From NCBI GenBank assembly GCA_964446935.1, contig CAYUQI010000029.1, positions 1-13,171 of the forward strand: a stretch of DNA of 13,171 bases, in the 5' to 3' direction. The notes under the pieces were generated by a model, which saw only the letters and a list, made by a program, of their open reading frames with translations, searched no databases and was not told where the DNA came from. The translations under genes were made by a program, and so were the position numbers. This stretch comes from UASB124 sp964446935. GTDB lineage: Bacteria; Babelota; Babeliae; Babelales; RVW-14. Of this stretch, positions 1 to 5,978 are shown piece after piece; within the stretch, counting starts at the first letter, position 1, and the number at the start of each line of letters is the position of its first letter.

Positions 1-134
1 GTAATGGTTTTGCCGTAATCAGGCGATAAGGGGTCTACAGTGTCATAAATAATGGGGGCTGAAAAAACTGGGGAGAATAATCCTAATATAACGAGTAGGC
101 TTAGATAGAAGCTTCGCTTGTAAGCTATCGTCAT
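1..134 (-). CDS. Exported protein of unknown function, N-terminal part only
   Basis: Reading leftwards from an ATG at 134, the frame stays open to the window edge (44 codons), so only the N-terminus is present. It begins MTIAYKRSFYLSLLVILG and continues through a hydrophobic stretch to PVFSA followed by P. This is a standard Sec signal peptide: basic n-region, about 15 hydrophobic residues and an F-S-A cleavage site near residue 26. An AAGGAG ribosome binding site ends four bases before the ATG. The mature part (IIYDTVDPLSPDYGKTI) is too short to assign a family. A strong terminator lies upstream, between this gene and the lipoprotein gene, so it is probably transcribed on its own. Confidence 0.7.
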   Translation of the reverse strand, partial: MTIAYKRSFYLSLLVILGLFSPVFSAPIIYDTVDPLSPDYGKTI

Positions 135-186
135 ACAACTCCTTTCCTTTTTATTAAAGAGAGTTTTTTTAAAAATAGATGATGCA

Positions 187-231
187 AATAAAAAAGTCAC
201 CAGGCTTTAAAAACCTGGTGACTTTTTTATT
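187..231 (-). terminator. Rho-independent terminator after the lipoprotein gene
   Basis: An essentially perfect inverted repeat of about 18 bp (187-204 paired with 214-231) has a GC core GTCACCAGG/CCTGGTGAC and a nine-base loop. It is flanked by six A on one side and six T on the other, so it could work in both directions. It lies about 20 bases past the stop codon of the lipoprotein gene on the minus strand. It should separate that gene from the exported-protein gene starting at 134. Confidence 0.92.
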
Positions 232-249
232 ATTTAAAGAATCTTAAGC

Positions 250-513
250 TTATGCCTTTTGTTCAGCAACAGGAGCTTTTTCTTCTTCAGTTGGAACTTG
301 TGTGTCTTCTGGGCGATTCTCGTCGTCATTTTGTGCAACAGCATTGGTTGCTGGTGCTTGTTGGTCTACTGCTTGGGCTGGTTGAGCAGGAACTTCAGCA
401 AGAGCTTCTTTTTTAGGCTCATCAACAATATCTTTCTTCTCGGCTGTTCCACAAGCACACAATAAAGAAAGAGCCATTACACCAGCAGCATGAAGCAAAA
501 TATTCTTTTGCAT
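250..513 (-). CDS. Small acidic lipoprotein, function unknown
   Basis: This 87-residue protein starts MQKNILLHAAGVMALSLLCAC. It has a short basic n-region, a hydrophobic core and a lipobox L-C-A with Cys21 as the likely lipidated residue, so it should be anchored in a membrane facing the periplasm. After Cys21 the protein is low-complexity and extended, rich in Glu, Ala, Pro, Gln and Val (for example EVPAQPAQAVDQQAPAT), with no visible folded domain. An AGGAG ribosome binding site lies nine bases before the ATG. A sigma70-type promoter candidate sits upstream and a strong terminator downstream, so it is probably monocistronic. The sequence type resembles small Pro/Ala-rich lipoproteins that act as spacers or surface tethers, but no function can be assigned. 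Confidence 0.85.
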   Translation of the reverse strand: MQKNILLHAAGVMALSLLCACGTAEKKDIVDEPKKEALAEVPAQPAQAVDQQAPATNAVAQNDDENRPEDTQVPTEEEKAPVAEQKA

Positions 514-563
514 TTTAATAATCTCCTGAAAAAAACAGGTTATCCTCTGTAATACACGTCACT

Positions 564-592
564 AACATAGAAAAAGGATTAAAAAAAATCAA
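564..592 (-). promoter_or_regulatory. Candidate sigma70 promoter for the lipoprotein gene
   Basis: On the minus strand a -35-like TTGATT (587-592) is followed after exactly 17 bases by a -10-like TATGTT (564-569). This lies about 50 bases before the lipoprotein ATG, in the gap after the sensor kinase stop codon. Spacing is ideal and each hexamer matches four of six consensus bases. It is a pattern match only. Confidence 0.45.
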
Positions 593-624
593 ATCTTTTT
601 TATAGATCGATACAATCAGACACT

Positions 625-2763
625 TTACAACGGAAGCTCAATACAAAACGATGCTCCCAACACAGCACGCTCCAAGATGACGGTCCCGCCAAGCTGAGCA
701 ATCGAATCGTGCACAATGGCAAGCCCTAATCCCATATTTTTCTTTTCGGTTGAAACATAGGGCATAAATAAAGTTTCTTTAACACTAGAAGCAATACCGG
801 GACCATTGTCAGCAAATCGTATGATCGCCCTTTGCTTACTATCATCTAAGCTCACCACAATTGATACCATCTTTGCAGTGTTGGCGGTGTCACGTATAAG
901 AGCCCGTACGCTGTTATCAAGTAAATTAATCAAAACAAGCCGTAGTCGATTGCGATCAGTTTTAAGAACAAGCGGCTTTGGGGTTGATTGATAAACAAAT
1001 GAAATTTCTGAATAGCCAAGTTGATACAGACACAAAACATCACGCACCAACTCATCAACATTAACCATCTCAATAAAAGGTGCCGGCATTGAGGCAAAAC
1101 ATGAGAAATGTGTAACAAGATCTTGAATAATGCCTACTTGCTGTAAGATTGTTGTCGTACATTTCAGAAAAATAGGGTCTGTCCCTAATTCTGAACGAAA
1201 TCGCCGTTGCAAATGTTGTGTAGCCAGTTGGATAGGTGTCAGAGGGTTTTTGATCTCATGCGCCATTTGTTTCGCAGCCTCCTGCCACGTCTTAATCTTA
1301 TTCACTTTAACCATATCCGTCACATCATCAATAACAACAAGAAGGCTTTGTGATGATGCATCAAATGATGGTGAAAGCGATAACAATCGTCCATAGACCA
1401 TAAAAGTACGCAACTCGGATGCAAATTCACATGAAATTTCTTTAATAATGTGCTCACGCTTTGATACAACCAACTCGCGAACAAGAGCAAATAATGTAGC
1501 TTTTAGCGGAACCCCAAAAATTGACGCCTTTTTCCCTTCACACTGTATTCCTTGACGATAGGCAGCAACCAACCGTTGTGCTGCATGATTACAAAAAATA
1601 ATTCGTCCAAATTTATTCGTCACAAAGACAGCGCTTGAAAGATTTTCAAGCATGGTAAGCATTTCTTTGTTTTTTCGATCAAGCGAGGCATGCGCCAATC
1701 GAACCGCCGCTGTCATTTGATTAAAGCCACGCGCAAGACTATGTAAATCGCTTGAAGGGTTAACCGGAACCTGTACATCCCATCTCCCTTGCCGAATGTG
1801 TTCAGTTGCCTCAAGTAACTCTTGAATAGGGGTGCTAATACCTCGAGCCAGATAAAAAGCAGCCCACAATGATAAAAAAAGGATTAATAACGCTATAACA
1901 AGAAAGGTAAAAAAGTAACTGTGATAAATAGTATCACGCATCGAATAGAGATGATCATAGTCCATATAAGCATTATCCACATTGACCAAATGATCACGTA
2001 AAAAATCGGGATATCGATACGCAATTAAACATACACGGTTCCCCATACGCTTTGCCCAATACAATGAACCGTAAAAATCAAAGCATCCCCCAAGCGGCTC
2101 CACTAGCCTCAGTTTTGCTAGAAATTGAGCCATTAAGCTTGCTGTGGTACGGTCATTTACTTTCCTCAACGATCGCCATAAAACAACTTCATCATGAAGA
2201 GAATCTCCTATTCCATGGTATGAAGCATCAAGCAGATATGTTGAACAACGTTGCCCATTCAAAACAGTTTCATATGGATATTGGTCCAACTCCCAGTTGT
2301 GGAATGAGGCTGTCAACGCCCCCCCCCGTTGTTCCAATGCATCTCTCAAGGCCCGTGTATGATACTGATGAAGTTGTTGAGCACTAACAAAGGCACCATC
2401 AAGCCGCGCCTGAAACCAACGATCAATACTTCTTGTAATAAACTTACCAGCAGTGAAAAAAACAAAAAATGATGGAATAACCGAAAAAAGAATAAAGGCA
2501 AACACAAGGTTACTTTTGAAAACGCTTCCCGGACGTCCTTTGTGCCGTTCTAAAAAAATTTTTATAACATGGCGAATGATCAGGTACAGCAAGGCAACAA
2601 CAATAACAACGTGGACATTAATCAACAAAAAAAGAAAGGATCGATTAAGCCCACCGCCAATTAAATAATGTTTTTTTTGAACAAACAGTTCCAACCATGT
2701 TGTAAAAACAATGGCCAGCGTTCCTATTATGATCCATACAATGCGTTTCTTGATTAGAGTCAT
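625..2763 (-). CDS. NtrY-like membrane sensor histidine kinase (HAMP-PAS-HisKA-HATPase)
   Basis: This 712-residue two-component sensor kinase would autophosphorylate a histidine and pass the phosphate to a response regulator. Hydrophobic segments lie near residues 6-24, 42-67, 84-109 and 282-308, with an extracytoplasmic region of about 170 residues between the last two. A HAMP-like linker follows (about 309-360), then a PAS-like region (about 361-480). The H box MAHEIKNPLTP carries the phospho-acceptor at His502. The N box INLLDNS is near 612-618, the G1 box ADNGPGIA near 651 and the G2 box GLGLAIV near 678. The four-helix N-terminus with GSVFKSNLVFAF and a following RSIDRWFQ segment resembles NtrY. 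The frame could open at a TTG seven codons earlier (2784), but the ATG at 2763 has an AAGG ribosome binding site seven bases upstream and is preferred. A G9 run encodes Arg-Gly-Gly-Ala in the sensor region (2319-2327). No response regulator gene is present in the window. Confidence 0.9.
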   Translation of the reverse strand: MTLIKKRIVWIIIGTLAIVFTTWLELFVQKKHYLIGGGLNRSFLFLLINVHVVIVVALLYLIIRHVIKIFLERHKGRPGSVFKSNLVFAFILFSVIPSFFVFFTAGKFITRSIDRWFQARLDGAFVSAQQLHQYHTRALRDALEQRGGALTASFHNWELDQYPYETVLNGQRCSTYLLDASYHGIGDSLHDEVVLWRSLRKVNDRTTASLMAQFLAKLRLVEPLGGCFDFYGSLYWAKRMGNRVCLIAYRYPDFLRDHLVNVDNAYMDYDHLYSMRDTIYHSYFFTFLVIALLILFLSLWAAFYLARGISTPIQELLEATEHIRQGRWDVQVPVNPSSDLHSLARGFNQMTAAVRLAHASLDRKNKEMLTMLENLSSAVFVTNKFGRIIFCNHAAQRLVAAYRQGIQCEGKKASIFGVPLKATLFALVRELVVSKREHIIKEISCEFASELRTFMVYGRLLSLSPSFDASSQSLLVVIDDVTDMVKVNKIKTWQEAAKQMAHEIKNPLTPIQLATQHLQRRFRSELGTDPIFLKCTTTILQQVGIIQDLVTHFSCFASMPAPFIEMVNVDELVRDVLCLYQLGYSEISFVYQSTPKPLVLKTDRNRLRLVLINLLDNSVRALIRDTANTAKMVSIVVSLDDSKQRAIIRFADNGPGIASSVKETLFMPYVSTEKKNMGLGLAIVHDSIAQLGGTVILERAVLGASFCIELPL

Positions 2764-2802
2764 GAGGGAGCCTTTTAATAGCAAAAAGCAACTAAAAAAC
2801 AG

Positions 2803-2890
2803 TCAATCTAATATCCCATTCGCACCCCTCGATACGTCCTTCTTCGCTAAAGCTCCGAAGGACACTCGGTGCGATCGGTTCACCACGAAC
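2803..2890. repeat. Palindromic repeat element, copy 1 (diverged)
   Basis: The first 20 bases (2803-2822) match 2913-2932 at 18 of 20 positions, in direct orientation. The rest folds into nested hairpins: CGCACC at 2821-2826 pairs with GGTGCG at 2868-2873, and GTCCTTC at 2836-2842 pairs perfectly with GAAGGAC at 2857-2863. Its last 11 bases (2880-2890) are the exact reverse complement of 2928-2938 in the next element. It lies just upstream of the sensor kinase start and codes for nothing convincing. It looks like a diverged member of the same repeat family as the two copies around the GIY-YIG pseudogene. Confidence 0.65.
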
Positions 2891-2912
2891 ATTAGTAAGT
2901 CATTTTATTTAA

Positions 2913-2972
2913 TCAATTTAATATCCCGTTCGTGGTGAGGAGCCTGCGAAGCAGGCGTCTCGAACCATGAAC
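2913..2972. repeat. Inverted repeat, left copy, flanking the GIY-YIG pseudogene
   Basis: Positions 2913-2971 are the reverse complement of 3288-3339. Only two small indels distinguish them: a few bases in the AT-rich outer end, and a symmetrical loss of two bases from each arm of a central hairpin. The element is itself an imperfect palindrome, with GTTCGTGGT (2928-2936) opposite ACCATGAAC (2964-2972) and a perfect inner stem-loop GCCTGCGAAGCAGGC (2942-2956). It ends five bases after the stop codon of the GIY-YIG reading frame. Confidence 0.85.
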
Positions 2973-2977
2973 TCATT

Positions 2978-3273
2978 TTAACTCTTATCCTTTTTTGACC
3001 TGCTTGCAAGATTTTTGAGCCCATCCCAATCCTTGATAATTAACGCTTCCTTTTTCCGTCTCGCCCATTTTTTTATTTTTACTTCTGATGCAATTGCTTC
3101 TTCTCGAGACTCGAATGTTTCCATAAAAACTAGCGTTACAGGTAACCGCGTAGTTGTATAACAAGGCACAATACCAATTTGATGTTCTGAAATCTTTTTT
3201 CTAAATTATCTGTATGTCCTGTATAATATGATCCATCGCTACATCGTAAAATATATACATAAAAATATTTCAT
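2978..3273 (-). pseudogene. GIY-YIG endonuclease-like gene (UPF0213/UvrC-N type), frameshifted
   Basis: The gene would encode about 98 residues. From the ATG at 3273 the frame reads MKYFYVYILRCSDGSYYTG then HTDNLEKR, with the YVY and YTG halves of the GIY-YIG motif near residues 5-7 and 17-19 and the conserved Arg27. At about 3190-3193 the frame shifts: one base is missing after the Arg27 codon, and the remainder continues one frame over. That remainder has the typical second half of the family: CYTTTRLPVTLVFMETF, then a helix with EEAIASEVKIKKW carrying the conserved glutamate, and a basic tail ending at the stop codon at 2978. Members of this short single-domain family are predicted nucleases, often present in several copies per genome. 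The gene is boxed by inverted repeats five bases after its stop and about 15 bases before its start. A sequencing or assembly error is an alternative to real inactivation. Confidence 0.85.
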
Positions 3274-3287
3274 GATTTTTATAGGTA

Positions 3288-3339
3288 TTCATGGTTCGAG
3301 ACGCCCTTCGGGCTCCTCACCACGAACGGTATAAATTGA
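3288..3339. repeat. Inverted repeat, right copy, flanking the GIY-YIG pseudogene
   Basis: This is the reverse complement of 2913-2971 apart from two small indels. Its central hairpin is GCCC-TTC-GGGC (3303-3313), shorter by two base pairs than in the left copy but still perfectly paired. Together with the left copy it brackets the GIY-YIG reading frame as a unit of about 430 bp. Between 3340 and the promoter at 3494 I see only AT-rich non-coding sequence without a recognisable feature. Confidence 0.85.
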
Positions 3340-3493
3340 TATTTTAGAATATACTTAACACACACAAAGAAGTTATCATCGTGAATTATCACCAACCAGT
3401 CTGCCTCTTAACCCATAATTGTCAAGGTAAATACAATCAGAAATTAACCACACGATAACGCTTTTGATTAAATATAACGAAAACCGCCTACAT

Positions 3494-3522
3494 TTGCTGG
3501 TTGTACACGTCGATGCTATACT
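3494..3522 (+). promoter_or_regulatory. Promoter of the 743-residue exported protein gene
   Basis: A -35-like TTGCTG (3494-3499) is followed after 17 bases by TATACT (3517-3522). The TATACT is preceded by TGC, which makes it an extended -10. The -10 ends 52 bases before the ATG at 3574. The same TGCTATACTG string occurs before mraY, and a close variant occurs before pheS. Confidence 0.6.
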
Positions 3523-3573
3523 GTGCTCTAGTTTTAGACATCTTTTAATTCTTAATGTGGTGGGGGATACCAT

Positions 3574-5805
3574 ATGAATACTATTGGACTGGGTTGTAAA
3601 AGACACGGTATTGTTTTTGCATTGTGTTCTTTTCTGTTCATCTCTTCTTATGCAGAAATCACGTCTGCACAAACCGATCAATCAACAATTTCAGCATCTA
3701 CTTTGATTGAATTTGGTAAAAAGCTTATTGAGAACATCAACGAGCTTCACTATCAAACAGCGCAAGAAATTATTATACCGATTCCAGGAATTGGCCAAGA
3801 ATATGTCATCAATTTGGGATTTGCTGGGTCAGGGGATATTTTTTTACCATTACCAACCGTCGCCGTTAATCTTCGTATGATACCACAGGCTACTGCTGCA
3901 GGATCCTTTAGTGTCGCCGACCTTGCAAAAGCACTGACTCAAGACACGGTCATCCAACAAAGCAAACAATATCCATTATTAAGTTGGTTGGTTAATACCC
4001 ACCTGACTCCTTTCAAAATCTTCTGTATCAAAATCTTTCTACTGGTCAAAGACTTAAAGCAACAAGAAGTATCTCTGCCTCAAACATGCAGCGAGCTACT
4101 TCGTTTGTTTATCAGATTAAGCATGTCTCAGAACAGCGAGCTCAAAGCATCAACGCAGCCACTCTCACACTACATGCCTACCTTTATTAAAGATTTCATT
4201 AACAAACATGCACCAGAATTTATTGAAGTTACTGACTTCCTGTGGTCTGTTATCAATAATCCAGACCCAGCAGGTACGGTTGCGTCGTTGACAACCAATC
4301 TTCCTCGAACAATCTATGCCTGCCCACTCTCCGGGGTTACTGCAGAGGCCGCCGTCAGTGTGTATTTGGAAACCTATGAGCGACTTGGCTTTGATAATTT
4401 TAAGAACAACAAGGGTGTTCAAATATTCCGCGCCAATACTACTACATCTATACCGCCATCATTGCAAGAGGCTGCCACCAAAGTCACTAAAGTTCCGCAA
4501 CTGATCAAGGCAAAAACTGACAAGGGCACTTATTGGATAGGGTATGTTACCGATCGTCTTGGTACCATTGATACCTTTAAACGAATTGCAGCGTTATTTC
4601 TATGCACCTTTAAAGAATATATTAAACTTCACAAAGTACATTACGCTTCAAATCCTCAAGGAGAACAAACCTATCTCAAACAACGCGAAGAAAAACAAAA
4701 AAAAGTTCATCGTTTACAAGAATTCCTCAAAACCGAATATGGCAAAGCTTCTACGCAACGGCTCCAAGAAAACCTTGATCGTATCGAAAAACAAAATCAA
4801 CCGGTTACCCAACCTCATAACACGATGACACATCAAAACAAACACCTTGTAGGTCAGAGCGTAGAGACACTAAATGCACAAGCACATACCATTAAACAAC
4901 AAATCGTCATGTTCAAAAACGCACAACGTAACGCATCTGCCGAGGTTGCCAAAAACTTTCAAAAACGTATTGATGCCCTCACCAAACAATTGAATGATCT
5001 TCACCTCGAAGAACATCAAAAGCAAGATCCTATCACAGCTGTTACAGAGCAACCTGTCGCATCAATCAATCAAAGTGATAAAGATCATGTATCATTACAA
5101 GAGCTCAAAGATCTGGCTGCAAAACTCAAAAAGAGTGGCGAACCCGTTCCTGCTGATGTGCTTAATGCTCTTAAAGAACGTGAAAATAAACAAACGCCAG
5201 ATGAAGCCATTACGCCACAAGCATCATTTGATCTAGCAAAATTTCTGGAAATACGCACAAAAAAAATTGCCACATACGACAAAGAAATTGAGCTCACAAA
5301 CAGAGAATGTAGCAAACAAAGAACAATTCAAGAATCTCGCGGGTGGGTAGCAACTCAAGAGTTCGATCTCATAACAAAGCCACAATATGAAGCTTATCGT
5401 GACTCCTTAGTCAAGCAAGCAACCACCATGCGTAAAGAAAATGAAAAAATTGAAAAACTTTTAGCGTTACAAAAGACTATAAGCACAATACAACAAGAAA
5501 TAACGCCTGACGTTATTGCTTCAATAAAAAGCCTTGACCGAGAGGTGCAGGCTATTGTTAGCAACCAATCAAACACCTTTATAAGTACCATCTTGACCAA
5601 CAATCCAGAAATTGAAGAATTCATAGAAGATTTAAAAACAAATGAAGCATATACATCACTTAAAAAAACATTGCTCACAAACATTAGTTTGGTCATGCAG
5701 AAGTCTGATCACATTAAAGATTATGCAAACACCTACCGATATGTCCTTCATTTGATGATGCCGGAAATGTTGCCAACATTTGAAACATTGATGAGTCAAG
5801 TGTAA
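3574..5805 (+). CDS. Large exported coiled-coil protein, function unknown
   Basis: I do not recognise this 743-residue protein. It begins with a basic segment (GCKRHG) and a hydrophobic core (IVFALCSFLFISS). Plausible cleavage sites are SYA (residue 27) and TSA (residue 32), so it should be exported from the cytoplasm. Residues about 40-360 look globular and mixed alpha/beta, with Pro-rich loops (PIPGIG, LPLPTV). Residues about 365-660 are charged, Gln/Lys/Glu-rich and strongly helical, with likely coiled coils near 367-408, 430-482 and 560-660 broken by Pro/Thr/Gln-rich linkers. The last 80 residues are again helical. No enzyme motif was seen. A G-rich ribosome binding site (GGTGGGGGAT) lies upstream of the ATG. 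The next gene begins 173 bases after its stop codon on the same strand, so the two could form an operon of exported proteins. Possible roles are surface, periplasmic or secreted host-interaction proteins; this is inference. Confidence 0.85.
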   Translation: MNTIGLGCKRHGIVFALCSFLFISSYAEITSAQTDQSTISASTLIEFGKKLIENINELHYQTAQEIIIPIPGIGQEYVINLGFAGSGDIFLPLPTVAVNLRMIPQATAAGSFSVADLAKALTQDTVIQQSKQYPLLSWLVNTHLTPFKIFCIKIFLLVKDLKQQEVSLPQTCSELLRLFIRLSMSQNSELKASTQPLSHYMPTFIKDFINKHAPEFIEVTDFLWSVINNPDPAGTVASLTTNLPRTIYACPLSGVTAEAAVSVYLETYERLGFDNFKNNKGVQIFRANTTTSIPPSLQEAATKVTKVPQLIKAKTDKGTYWIGYVTDRLGTIDTFKRIAALFLCTFKEYIKLHKVHYASNPQGEQTYLKQREEKQKKVHRLQEFLKTEYGKASTQRLQENLDRIEKQNQPVTQPHNTMTHQNKHLVGQSVETLNAQAHTIKQQIVMFKNAQRNASAEVAKNFQKRIDALTKQLNDLHLEEHQKQDPITAVTEQPVASINQSDKDHVSLQELKDLAAKLKKSGEPVPADVLNALKERENKQTPDEAITPQASFDLAKFLEIRTKKIATYDKEIELTNRECSKQRTIQESRGWVATQEFDLITKPQYEAYRDSLVKQATTMRKENEKIEKLLALQKTISTIQQEITPDVIASIKSLDREVQAIVSNQSNTFISTILTNNPEIEEFIEDLKTNEAYTSLKKTLLTNISLVMQKSDHIKDYANTYRYVLHLMMPEMLPTFETLMSQV

Positions 5806-5870
5806 TGAAGCTGAAAAAACGCAATAAAATGCTTTATCCAGCTGAACACCTAAACAAATTGATGATCCGT

Positions 5871-5940
5871 TTTTGTCATGCTGAATTTATTTCAGCATCC
5901 ACCCAATCATGGATCCTGAAACAAGTTCAGGATGACAAAA
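5871..5940. repeat. 70-bp palindromic repeat between two exported-protein genes
   Basis: Arms 5871-5901 and 5910-5940 pair at 27 of 31 positions plus one G-T, around an eight-base loop. Each arm holds a smaller inverted repeat (CTGAA with TTCAG). The outer core is TTTTGTCAT/ATGACAAAA. Translated in the plus frame it gives the peptide HAEFISAS...ILKQVQDD. I recognise this as the false peptide produced by a widespread family of bacterial intergenic palindromes when they are read as protein. It should fold into a long RNA hairpin in the transcript between the genes at 3574 and 5979. Confidence 0.85.
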
Positions 5941-5978
5941 GCAAAAACGACTTAACTAAAAACGAGAGGACCTCTTTA

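Noticed and set aside
580..606. A/T-rich inverted repeat after the sensor kinase stop as a terminator
   Set aside because: Pairing is only A-T at the outer ends, with mismatches at the G/C positions, so a stable hairpin is not expected.
2764..2784. TTG start for the sensor kinase, adding seven residues
   Set aside because: The ATG at 2763 has an AAGG site at good spacing; the TTG has none.
2778..2806. TTGACT and TGCTAT, 17 bases apart on the minus strand, as the sensor kinase promoter
   Set aside because: The resulting transcript would start within about ten bases of the ATG and would lose the ribosome binding site.
3376..3681. Minus-strand frame of 101 codons upstream of the 743-residue gene
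   Set aside because: It overlaps the signal peptide region and promoter of a better-supported gene and has no recognisable features.
5805..5978. Upstream ATG overlapping the previous stop codon as start of the 544-residue protein
   Set aside because: The extension is encoded by a palindromic repeat, lacks a purine-rich ribosome binding site at the right distance, and would bury an excellent signal peptide that starts at 5979.
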